Assembly: GCA_018882625.1 (NCBI GenBank)
Contig: VERO01000156.1
Location: 1-5,891, forward strand
Source: Phycisphaerales bacterium
GTDB taxonomy: Bacteria; Planctomycetota; Phycisphaerae; Phycisphaerales; SM1A02
Length of the DNA: 5,891 bases
Direction: 5' to 3'
Within the stretch, counting starts at the first letter, position 1. Each line of letters starts with the position of its first letter. Shown here in pieces: positions 1 through 5,648 of this stretch. The position numbers and the translations under genes are program-made. The notes under the pieces are model-generated. The model saw only the letters and a program-made list of their open reading frames with translations, was not told the DNA's origin and did not search any database.

Positions 1-571
1 GCGCTGGCTCGGCGGACTGCTCACCAACTTCCGCACCGTGCGCGACCGGCTCAAGCGGCTCGAGGAGCTCGAGGGCCTGGTCGCCAGCGGCGAGATCAAG
101 ACCTACTCCAAGAAGATGGAGTCGCAGCTCGCGCGCGAACTCAAGAAGATCCACCGCAACCTCAACGGCGTCCGCTCGATGACGCGCCTGCCCGGCGCGA
201 TCGTGGCGATCGACACCAACCGCGAGACCAATGCGCTGCGCGAGGCCAAGAACCTCGGCATCCCGACGGTGTGCCTGATCGACACCGACGGCGACCCTGA
301 CTTCGCGGACATCCCGATCCCGGGCAACGACGACTCGATGCGCTCCATCGACATCATCGTGCGCGAGCTCTGCAGCGCCGTGACCGAGGGCAAGACGCAG
401 CGGCAGACCTCGGCCCCCGAGGCCGCAGGCGAGACCGATGCCGCGGCCGCTCCCGCGCCGCGCAAGCGCTCGATGCGCTCGCGCTTCCGCATGGATGAGC
501 CCGTGGCCGCCGGCGAGGCTGCCGCCGCCGCTGGCGACGCCGCTCCCGGCGCAGAGCCCTCCGCGGGCTGA
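1..571 (+). CDS. rpsB: 30S ribosomal protein S2, C-terminal part (5' end outside window)
   Basis: Structural protein of the small ribosomal subunit, placed between head and body of the 30S and needed for S1 binding in the characterised bacteria. The reading frame is already open at base 2 and gives 189 residues to the TGA at 569-571; the N-terminal part lies upstream. It opens with RWLGGLLTNFRTV, matching the S2 signature (H)RWLGGTLTNFxT. Next come a basic coiled-coil-like helix (fragment residues about 14-55), the LPGAIVAIDT strand, EAKNLGIPTVCLIDTDGDPD and IPGNDDSMRSI, all in the usual S2 order. After the conserved core (about residue 130) there is an Ala/Pro/Glu-rich tail of nearly 60 residues with a basic RKRSMRSRFR patch, much longer than the E. 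coli tail. tsf follows after 36 bases, the common rpsB-tsf arrangement. The identification is firm; the tail function is unknown. Confidence 0.97.
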   Translation, partial: RWLGGLLTNFRTVRDRLKRLEELEGLVASGEIKTYSKKMESQLARELKKIHRNLNGVRSMTRLPGAIVAIDTNRETNALREAKNLGIPTVCLIDTDGDPDFADIPIPGNDDSMRSIDIIVRELCSAVTEGKTQRQTSAPEAAGETDAAAAPAPRKRSMRSRFRMDEPVAAGEAAAAAGDAAPGAEPSAG

Positions 572-596
572 GCCCACGACCCCCGAACCACGACCC

Positions 597-601
597 GAGG
601 A
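597..601 (+). promoter_or_regulatory. Shine-Dalgarno of tsf
   Basis: GAGGA lies 6 bases before the ATG at 608, a normal ribosome-binding site. It supports this ATG as the tsf start. It sits in the 36-base rpsB-tsf gap, where I see no promoter or terminator, so the two genes are probably read as one transcript. Confidence 0.7.
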
Positions 602-607
602 CCGCAC

Positions 608-1417
608 ATGACCACTGCACACATCGATGCGAAGACCGTGATGGCGCTGCGACAGAAGACCGGGCTCGGCTTCGGCGACTGCCGCACCGCGCTGGCCGAG
701 ACTGGCGGCGACATGGCCAAGGCCGAGGCGCTGCTGCGCGAGAGGCTCAAGGACAAGATGGACTCGCGCTCCGACCGCGCTGCAGGCCAGGGCGCTGTCG
801 CTGTCGCCATCGAGGGCGGCAAGGGAGCCATCGTCGAGGTGCGCGCAGAGACCGACTTCACCGCGCGCAACGACGAGTTCGTCGCGATGGTGAAGGACGT
901 GGCGAAGATGGCGCTCGCGCTGCCCGCCGGCGAGGCCGCCGCAAGCGATGCGATCACCAAGCGCGTTGACGACATTCGCATCAAGACGGGAGAGAACATC
1001 TCCTTTGGCCGCGGCGTGGTCTACCACGGCGGTCACTTTGGCTCCTACGTCCACCACGACGGCAAGCTCGGCGTGCTGATGCAGTACGAGGGCGAGCTCG
1101 ATGCGGAGACGGCGAAGGGCATCTGCCAGCACATCGCGGGCGCGCTCGAGCTGCCTCAGGCGGTCGACGAGAGCGGGCTCCCCGGCACGCTCGTCGCGGA
1201 GAAGAAGGCCCAGGCCCGCGCGGAGGCTGAGGCCACCGGCAAGCCCGCCCCGATCGTCGAGAAGATGGCCGAGGGCAAGGTGCGCAAGATGATCGACGAG
1301 CTCACGCTCGTGGGCCAGCCGTACTGCTGGGACGAGAAGAAGCGCATCGGGGAGCTTCTCCCCAAGGGCACCAGGATCCTCGCCTTCGCCCGCGTGCGCG
1401 TCGGCGGCGGCAGCTGA
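608..1417 (+). CDS. tsf: Translation elongation factor Ts (EF-Ts)
   Basis: Guanine-nucleotide exchange factor for EF-Tu in the cytoplasm: it releases GDP so that EF-Tu can reload with GTP. The product is 269 residues, near the usual 200-300. Residues about 6-47 form the UBA-like N-terminal domain (LRQKTGLGFGDCRTALAETGGDMAKAEALL pattern, close to the family's KTGAGxxDCKxAL). Residues 82-91, TDFTARNDEF, are the EF-Ts signature; D83 and F84 correspond to the Asp-Phe pair that contacts the EF-Tu magnesium region in E. coli. The core follows: GENISFGRG (128-136), YVHHDGKLGVLM (147-158), GKPAPIVEKMAEGK (211-224) and a late QPYCWDEKKRIGELLP segment. It is the second gene after rpsB, and GAGGA 6 bases before the ATG fixes the start. 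The 16-residue run between UBA and signature (about 46-61) is charged and poorly conserved. Identification is firm. Confidence 0.97.
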   Translation: MTTAHIDAKTVMALRQKTGLGFGDCRTALAETGGDMAKAEALLRERLKDKMDSRSDRAAGQGAVAVAIEGGKGAIVEVRAETDFTARNDEFVAMVKDVAKMALALPAGEAAASDAITKRVDDIRIKTGENISFGRGVVYHGGHFGSYVHHDGKLGVLMQYEGELDAETAKGICQHIAGALELPQAVDESGLPGTLVAEKKAQARAEAEATGKPAPIVEKMAEGKVRKMIDELTLVGQPYCWDEKKRIGELLPKGTRILAFARVRVGGGS

Positions 1418-1437
1418 ACTGGCGGACGGGAGCCTTT

Positions 1438-1467
1438 CCCCGGCCGGGGCTGGGCGCCGCAGGGCGC
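1438..1467 (+). terminator. Weak terminator candidate after tsf
   Basis: Two adjacent small hairpins start 20 bases after the tsf stop: CCCC-GGCC-GGGG (1438-1449) and GCGCC-GCAG-GGCGC (1454-1467). Neither is followed by a T run, so this is not a textbook intrinsic terminator. Factor-dependent ending or RNA 3' protection is possible. Short GC stems arise easily by chance here. Confidence 0.25.
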
Positions 1468-1582
1468 TGGGGTGCCTCATGGACGCCTGCCAGCGTGCGT
1501 CTCTGGCGGCATGCGCCGAAAGTTGGCGGGCTCCGTGCCCATGCACGAATGACTGGCGACGGGTGGCATGAGTCAGCGCGTG

Positions 1583-1610
1583 CGTTCGCCACCGTCACGC
1601 GTGGCGAACG
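1583..1610. repeat. Perfect 10-bp inverted repeat, 8-base loop
   Basis: CGTTCGCCAC (1583-1592) is the exact reverse complement of GTGGCGAACG (1601-1610), with the loop CGTCACGC between them. It lies about 165 bases after tsf and 240 bases after the dacB stop. It may form an RNA hairpin in either transcript or serve as a dyad binding site for a dimeric protein. There is no T tract on either side, so intrinsic termination is not supported. A second stem, AGGCC/GGCCT (1611-1627), starts directly after it and could compete with it by extending back through a G-T and a C-G pair. Confidence 0.8.
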
Positions 1611-1721
1611 AGGCCTGCGCCGGGCCTTGGGTACGGGACTTCAGGTCCGGGCAGCGTGCCGGTGTTCCGAACAGCAGCGGACACTCGGCGCAGCGGCTGT
1701 CGCGCACCACCTGCTCGCATG

Positions 1722-1766
1722 GCTGCGCGCCGCGGTGCCCTTGAGACCAGCACCGCGGCGCGCGGC
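1722..1766. repeat. Long perfect inverted repeat (14-bp stem), possible bidirectional terminator
   Basis: GCGCGCCGCGGTGC (1725-1738) and GCACCGCGGCGCGC (1750-1763) are exact reverse complements with an 11-base loop (1739-1749). Outside the 14 bp, a T-G wobble (1724/1764) and two more Watson-Crick pairs (1723/1765, 1722/1766) extend the stem to 17 bp. On the + strand the stem is followed by ATTTCTGCG, a short T-poor tract; on the - strand nothing T-rich follows. The place, between convergent tsf and dacB, fits a transcription barrier serving both directions. A cruciform, a protein-binding dyad or part of a structured RNA are alternatives. The repeat is seen directly; its role is inferred. Confidence 0.85.
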
Positions 1767-1797
1767 ATTTCTGCGTCGCACCAGCCGGACAGCGCAC

Positions 1798-1839
1798 GCG
1801 GCGGGCGCAGCGCCGCCTCCCCAGGTGCGCCCGCAGGCG
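1798..1839 (-). terminator. Hairpin pair just after the dacB stop, weak terminator candidate
   Basis: Read on the - strand, CGCC-TGCG-GGCG (1839-1828) starts at the base after the dacB stop codon, and GCGGCG-CTGCGCC-CGCCGC (1816-1798) follows. The stems are 4 and 6 bp and no T run follows, so intrinsic termination is unproven. They may protect the 3' end of the scpA-dacB message. Confidence 0.25.
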
Positions 1840-3393
1840 TCAACCGCCCATTGCAGCGCGCGGCGCGTCGCGCTTGAGCTCATCGGCGAGTAGTCGCGCG
1901 ATGCGGTCCTGAAGCTGCTTGGCCTTCGACACCGCGGCCGGCTCGGTGAGCCCGTTCGCCAGCACGCTGAACGCATAGCGGCGCCCATCGGGAGCGGTGA
2001 CGTAGCCGGAGAGGCAGCTCGTGCCGTCGATGTAGCCCGTCTTGCACTGCACGACCGCGTGAGCCGGATCGATGTCGTTCATGCGCTTGCGCACCGTGCC
2101 GGTGCGGCCGTTGACGGCGAGGCTGTCGGCGAAGACGGGTCCAGCCCCGGGCTCGCCGGCGAGCGCCACCAGCCAGCGCGTCATGCCGTCTGCGGTGACG
2201 CGGTTGGCCCGCGAGAGCCCAGACCCGTCGCTCACCGCGAAGGTCGCGGCAGGCTGCATCCCGATCACGCGGGCCAGCGTCTCGTGGATTGCACGGGCAC
2301 CATCGGTCCAGGTTCCGGCCTGCCCGGTGCGCGCATGCGCGATGCGCTTGAGCAGCGCCTCGGCGTACATGTTCTGGCTGTCGACGTTGCAGCGGGTAAT
2401 GACAGTGGCCAGCGGGCTCTCGATGACGGGACCGACCGTGCGCCCCGAGGGCGCAGGATCCCCCGCCACCGCCGCACGGGCACCGCCCACAGCCACTCCG
2501 GCAGCCTTGAGCCGCTCGGCGAGCAGCAGCGCGAGGCTCGAGGCAGGATCCACCAGCGCCACCTCCACGGGTTCCACATACGACTGCCTCACGTTGCCGT
2601 GCGCAGTGAGCGACCCGTCCACCGGACTCACCGCAAACCAGATCGAGTTCCTGTCGTTCTTGCGATTTCGCGAGGAGGCCCGGTTGCGGATGTCCAGGCC
2701 GGGTATCGCAGGCTCCATCCGCGAGAGGTCCGGTGCCCCGCCAGCCACATGCTGCGGCCAGATGCGCAGTGCGTTCACGTGGAAGTTGATGCCGCTCGGC
2801 GGAGTGCAGTAGGACTCGCCCAGCTGGTCCTTGGGCCACACGGGATGGTGACCTTCGCGCGCGAAGATGCGGTCGTCGGCGATCACCTCGCGCACCGACG
2901 CGATGCCCGCGGCGGACACCGCCCGCACCCATGCGCCCACGAGATCCTCGACCGTGATCCCCTGCTTCACCGTGCCATTGGGCAGCGTCATGGTGGACTC
3001 GGCGAGGAGGGCCGGGTCCGCGAAGGCCGGATCGCCGTCGCCCACGATGACGAGACGGTCGCCGTCGAGCACGAGCCGCGTGCGGAATGAGAAATCCGCG
3101 CCGAGCGTCAGCAGCGCAGCGCCGGTCGTGACGAGCTTCATGTTGCTCGCCGGGACGAGCGGCTCGCCCGCCAGGATCGAGACCGAAGGCAGGGAGCGCG
3201 CCGCGGTGTCGCCCGCACCGTCCATGCGACGCACGCTCACCGCGATGCGCGCCTTCTTGAGGCCGGTCGCCGAGACCGCACGGGAGATCTCGGCGCCGAG
3301 GTCGGCATGCGCGCACCGCATGCCTGTCGCGAGGGCAAGGGCCGCAGACGCGGCGGCGAGCGCCATCCTGGCGCGGATGAGTGGGGTCATCAT
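1840..3393 (-). CDS. dacB: D-alanyl-D-alanine carboxypeptidase/endopeptidase, PBP4 type (peptidase family S13)
   Basis: Exported penicillin-binding protein that trims the terminal D-Ala from peptidoglycan stem peptides and, in E. coli PBP4, cuts D-Ala-meso-DAP cross-links. The product is 517 residues, close to the 477 of E. coli DacB. Residues 1-30 look like a Sec signal peptide: Arg in MMTPLIRAR, hydrophobic stretch 10-23, and AHA before Asp31. There is no lipobox, so the mature protein should be free in the periplasm. All three active-site motifs are present: SxxK as S83-N-M-K86, SxN as S339-Q-N341 (followed by MYAEALLK) and KTG at 451-453. The family segment SDGSGLSRANRVT is at 388-400. 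The large insert domain typical of S13 lies between the first two motifs. The start ATG (3393-3391) overlaps the scpA stop in ATGA and has no clear Shine-Dalgarno, suggesting translational coupling. The mature part has four Cys (196, 335, 450, 460), two of them close to active-site motifs. Identification is firm. Confidence 0.95.
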   Translation of the reverse strand: MMTPLIRARMALAAASAALALATGMRCAHADLGAEISRAVSATGLKKARIAVSVRRMDGAGDTAARSLPSVSILAGEPLVPASNMKLVTTGAALLTLGADFSFRTRLVLDGDRLVIVGDGDPAFADPALLAESTMTLPNGTVKQGITVEDLVGAWVRAVSAAGIASVREVIADDRIFAREGHHPVWPKDQLGESYCTPPSGINFHVNALRIWPQHVAGGAPDLSRMEPAIPGLDIRNRASSRNRKNDRNSIWFAVSPVDGSLTAHGNVRQSYVEPVEVALVDPASSLALLLAERLKAAGVAVGGARAAVAGDPAPSGRTVGPVIESPLATVITRCNVDSQNMYAEALLKRIAHARTGQAGTWTDGARAIHETLARVIGMQPAATFAVSDGSGLSRANRVTADGMTRWLVALAGEPGAGPVFADSLAVNGRTGTVRKRMNDIDPAHAVVQCKTGYIDGTSCLSGYVTAPDGRRYAFSVLANGLTEPAAVSKAKQLQDRIARLLADELKRDAPRAAMGG

Positions 3394-4220
3394 GACTCGT
3401 CTGTATCGGACAGGCGCTGCAGCTCGGTTTGGGAATTGGCGTCGGCGCCGAGGGGGATCTCGCGCAGCGCGATCTCCACGGAGGCATCGGGATCGTCCTG
3501 GCGGATCTCGACCTGCTGGTTCCGCGCCAGCTCGAGCAGCGCCAGGAACAGGCCGATCATCTCGCCGCGCGTCCGGCCCTCCATCACCTGCTGCAGGGTC
3601 AGGCTCCGGCGCGTGGCGCGCCCGAGGCGGTCCACGATGTCCGCCTGGTGCAGGCTGATCGGCGTGTCGTCGTACTCGACGCGGTGATCACCAAGCCGAG
3701 TCAGGTCGACGGCGGCGATGATGCGCTCGAAGGCCTCCACCAGGTCGAGGATGTGCGCGTCCTCGATCTCGATCGACTCCTCCTCCCCAACCTCCTCGGG
3801 CTCGTCGCCACCGTGACCGCCCGCCGGCCAGCGCCGTGCGCTCTCGCGGCGCAAGGCATCAAGCGACTCGGCTGCGGTTCGGTAGCGCTGGTACGAGAGC
3901 AGCTGACGCACGAGCTCAAAGCGCGGATCTGCCGCATCGAGCGCATCCGTCGGCGAGTCGGAATCCCCTTCGCCAGCCTGGCGCGGCGCGAGCGTGCGGC
4001 TCTTGATCTCGACGAGCGTCGCGGCCATCACCAGGAACTCGCCAGCGAGGTCGACATCGATGCGGTCGATCTGCTTCAGGAACGCGAAGTACTGCTCTGC
4101 GATCGTGTGGATGGGGATGTCGCGGATGTCCACCTCGGCGCGCCGGACCAGGAAGAGCAGCAGGTCTAGCGGACCCTGGAAGCTCGACAGGCGCACCTCG
4201 TAGTCGTCCTGAAGGGGCAT
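3390..4220 (-). CDS. scpA: Segregation and condensation protein A (kleisin subunit of SMC-ScpAB)
   Basis: Kleisin that bridges the head domains of the SMC dimer and binds ScpB, forming the bacterial condensin that organises and separates the chromosome on the nucleoid. The product is 276 residues, normal for ScpA (about 240-280). The N-terminal SMC-neck-binding helices are diagnostic: FQGPLDLLLFLVRRAEVDIRDIPIHTIAEQYFAFL (14-48), then EFLVMAATLVEIKSR (61-75). A charged, Glu-rich linker follows (about 136-152). The C-terminal winged helix that binds the other SMC head is at about 205-251 (TRGEMIGLFLALLELARNQQVEIRQDDP). The same frame stays open to about 5045, but that stretch lies antisense to kdsD and lacks family similarity, so ATG 4220-4218, just before the conserved FQGPLDLLL, is taken as the start. 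No Shine-Dalgarno is visible. scpB is not adjacent; dacB follows with a 4-base overlap. Confidence 0.95.
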   Translation of the reverse strand: MPLQDDYEVRLSSFQGPLDLLLFLVRRAEVDIRDIPIHTIAEQYFAFLKQIDRIDVDLAGEFLVMAATLVEIKSRTLAPRQAGEGDSDSPTDALDAADPRFELVRQLLSYQRYRTAAESLDALRRESARRWPAGGHGGDEPEEVGEEESIEIEDAHILDLVEAFERIIAAVDLTRLGDHRVEYDDTPISLHQADIVDRLGRATRRSLTLQQVMEGRTRGEMIGLFLALLELARNQQVEIRQDDPDASVEIALREIPLGADANSQTELQRLSDTDES

Positions 4221-4250
4221 CGGCGGAAGGTATCCGGTAGCCTCCGTCCA
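4221..4250. promoter_or_regulatory. 30-base divergent spacer between scpA and kdsD starts
   Basis: Both start codons are well supported by protein conservation, so only 30 bases lie between two outward-reading genes. Any promoters must sit in this spacer or inside the opposite gene. Neither side has a Shine-Dalgarno at normal distance: the + strand has GGAAGG about 20 bases before the kdsD ATG, and the - strand GGAGG is also about 20 bases before the scpA ATG. TAGCCT (4238-4243) on the + strand and GATACC on the - strand are weak -10-like candidates that would place transcription starts at or near the ATGs. No convincing -35 boxes are seen. Leaderless, mutually exclusive transcription is an inference. 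Confidence 0.35.
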
Positions 4251-5261
4251 ATGCCCGTTGCGGCCAACGAGGAGACCCGCTTCATCGCCGAGGCCCTGGA
4301 GGCGGAGGCCTCGAGCATCCGGGCGATCGCCGACCGTGTCAGGCATGATGCCCGGACGGCGGAGGACTGGACCCGGGCCGTGGAGCTGCTGAGCGGGTGC
4401 ACCGGCCTCATCGTGGTGGCGGGCATGGGCAAGAGCGGACTCGTGGGCGCCAAGATCTCCGCGACCATGGCAAGCCTCGGCCAGCCATCCCATGTTGTCC
4501 ACCCCGCCGAGGCGGTGCACGGGGATCTCGGCCGCATCCGCCGCGAGGACGCTGCCCTGCTGCTCTCCTACAGCGGCGAGACCGAGGAGGTCGTCAATCT
4601 CGCCCTGATCCTCAAGGCCGATGGCGTGCGCCGGATCGGCATCTCCTGCCGGGGCGACACCAGCCTCGCGAAGGCGTGCGATGCCCACCTGTCCCTTGGA
4701 GACATTGTGGAGGCGTGCCCGCTCAGGCTCGCTCCCACCGCATCGACCGCAGCCATGCTGGCCGTGGGCGATGCGCTGGCGCTCGCGGTCTCGCGCCGTC
4801 GCGAGTTCACGCATGATGACTTCCGTCGCCGCCATCCTGGCGGCCTGCTTGGCGCTGGACTCAAGGGGATCACGGAGGTGCTGCGCTTCCGGGTCGGCGA
4901 CAACCTGCCGGTGGTCGCGGACACATGCTCCGTGCAGCAGGCGCTCGCAGCGGCCGGCGAGGGACGCCGTGCGGGTGCCCTCATGCTGGTCGACGCCCAG
5001 GGCCGGCTCTCGGGCATCTTCACTGACGGGGACCTGCGCCGGCACCTCAATGCGTCAGGCGTTGCCGTGCTGCAGCAGCCCATCGGCGGCGTGATGACCA
5101 GGCACCCGTGCACCCTCCCCTCGGACGCGCTGGTGCGCGACGCCGTGCGGCTCGTGCGCGAGCGGAGGCTCGACGAGATCCCGGTGGTGGATGGCGCGGG
5201 GCGCCCGATCGGCCTCGTCGACGTCCAGGATCTCATCACCATGCGGGTCACGGAGGCATAG
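4251..5261 (+). CDS. kdsD: D-arabinose-5-phosphate isomerase (KdsD/KpsF family, SIS plus two CBS domains)
   Basis: Cytoplasmic aldo-keto isomerase converting D-ribulose 5-phosphate to D-arabinose 5-phosphate, the first step to Kdo, the inner-core sugar of lipopolysaccharide. The product is 336 residues against 328 for E. coli KdsD. The SIS domain spans about 40-185 with GMGKSGLVGAKISATMASLG (58-77), HPAEAVHGDLG (84-94) and LLSYSGETEEV (104-114). EACPLRLAPTASTAAMLAVGDALA (154-177) and HPGGLLG (195-201) follow. The four catalytic residues known for E. coli (K59, E111, E152, H193) appear as K61, E113, E154 and H195, all with the same offset of two, which also supports this ATG. Two CBS domains follow (about 210-268, with GIFTDGDLRRHL, and about 277-333, with IPVVDGAGRPIGLVDVQDL). 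No Shine-Dalgarno is seen at the start. kdsC, often next to it elsewhere, is absent; a STAS gene follows after 2 bases. KpsF or GutQ paralogues have the same architecture, so the symbol is by family. Confidence 0.93.
   Translation: MPVAANEETRFIAEALEAEASSIRAIADRVRHDARTAEDWTRAVELLSGCTGLIVVAGMGKSGLVGAKISATMASLGQPSHVVHPAEAVHGDLGRIRREDAALLLSYSGETEEVVNLALILKADGVRRIGISCRGDTSLAKACDAHLSLGDIVEACPLRLAPTASTAAMLAVGDALALAVSRRREFTHDDFRRRHPGGLLGAGLKGITEVLRFRVGDNLPVVADTCSVQQALAAAGEGRRAGALMLVDAQGRLSGIFTDGDLRRHLNASGVAVLQQPIGGVMTRHPCTLPSDALVRDAVRLVRERRLDEIPVVDGAGRPIGLVDVQDLITMRVTEA
5252..5256 (+). promoter_or_regulatory. Shine-Dalgarno of the STAS gene, inside the kdsD 3' end
   Basis: GGAGG lies within the last codons of kdsD, 7 bases before the ATG at 5264. 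It decides the start of the STAS gene: the frame is open back to a GTG at 5108, but that would overlap kdsD by about 150 bases and add a non-conserved Arg-rich stretch. Confidence 0.75.
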
Positions 5262-5263
5262 CC

Positions 5264-5620
5264 ATGGAGACGTACGTCAGCGAGATCGACGGGGACATCA
5301 TGATTGTGGTCGCGGACGGCGGGCTCAACTCGAGCACGGCGTCGCAGCTCGCGGACTCGGTTCAGTCGCTCCTCAAGGGCGGCATCAGCAAGGTCATCCT
5401 CGACTGCTCACGGCTTGAGGTCCTCTCGAGCACAGGGCTCGCGTCCCTGCTGCTGCTGCACCACCGCATGCGCAAGATTGGCGGCGACGTGAAGGTGGCG
5501 GGCCTGCGCGGCACGCTCATGCAGGTGGTGCGCATCTCTCGCCTCGACCGGGTGTTCGACTGCCATGCGGACGTCAGCGCCGCGAGGCTGGCGTTCCGGC
5601 CGCCTCACGCATCGGGCTGA
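5264..5620 (+). CDS. STAS-domain protein, anti-sigma factor antagonist type
   Basis: Small cytoplasmic protein of 118 residues made of a single STAS domain, as in SpoIIAA, RsbV and BtrV. Such proteins bind and sequester an anti-sigma kinase when unphosphorylated, and let go when a conserved Ser is phosphorylated. Residues about 4-18 give the first strands (YVSEIDGDIMIVVAD), 22-39 the first helix, and 42-61 the core: SKVILDCSRLEVLSSTGLAS. S56 aligns with the phosphorylated Ser58 of SpoIIAA; the preceding Asp of the DSSG motif is Ser here, a change also common in other STAS proteins. VKVAGLRGTLMQVVRISRLDRVF (about 75-97) is the typical late strand and helix. The gene starts 2 bases after kdsD with a good Shine-Dalgarno, so the two are very likely co-transcribed. 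No partner kinase, phosphatase or sigma factor is in the window. The family is clear; the specific pathway is unknown. Confidence 0.88.
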   Translation: METYVSEIDGDIMIVVADGGLNSSTASQLADSVQSLLKGGISKVILDCSRLEVLSSTGLASLLLLHHRMRKIGGDVKVAGLRGTLMQVVRISRLDRVFDCHADVSAARLAFRPPHASG

Positions 5621-5648
5621 TCCGTCTGGACTGCGGCGGGTCACGCCA

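Larger units (their letters stand above)
1418..1839. other. 422-base gene-free interval between convergent tsf and dacB, rich in hairpins
   Basis: No reading frame here resembles a known protein on either strand. The open frames that exist are Arg/Ala/Pro-rich and mutually overlapping, as expected in GC-rich non-coding DNA. What stands out is secondary structure. Inverted repeats are visible at 1438-1449 (CCCC-GGCC-GGGG), 1454-1467, 1487-1509, 1534-1547 (CGTGC/GCACG), 1583-1610 (10 bp), 1611-1627 (AGGCC/GGCCT), 1722-1766 (14 bp plus extension), 1798-1816 and 1828-1839. Small stems are cheap at this GC content; the 10-bp and 14-bp perfect ones are not. The interval must contain the 3' ends of both flanking transcripts. 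It could also hold a small structured RNA, but I recognise no family. Confidence 0.6.

Noticed and set aside
103..999. 298-codon frame antisense to rpsB and tsf
   Set aside because: Ser/Ala-rich shadow of two certain genes, common in GC-rich DNA; no family resemblance.
1663..1673. TGTTCCGAACA palindrome as a LexA-like operator
   Set aside because: Short, with the wrong spacing for a known SOS box, and not upstream of a gene.
1418..1839. tRNA, CRISPR array, insertion-sequence end or attachment site
   Set aside because: No cloverleaf with TTCGA-type T arm, no regularly spaced direct repeats, no transposase fragment and no target-site duplication seen.
2059..3090. 343-codon + strand frame antisense to dacB
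   Set aside because: Low-complexity His/Arg composition typical of an antisense shadow, and no recognisable domain.
1880..3487. 535-codon - strand frame overlapping dacB and scpA
   Set aside because: Arg/Gly/His-rich out-of-frame shadow of dacB; DacB with its three catalytic motifs is the real product.
4221..5045. N-terminal extension of scpA to a 551-residue protein
   Set aside because: The extra part is antisense to the well-conserved kdsD and has no domain; conserved ScpA sequence begins right after ATG 4220.
5108..5263. Longer STAS protein starting at GTG 5108
   Set aside because: Would overlap kdsD by about 150 bases with an Arg-rich, non-conserved start; ATG 5264 has a good GGAGG site.
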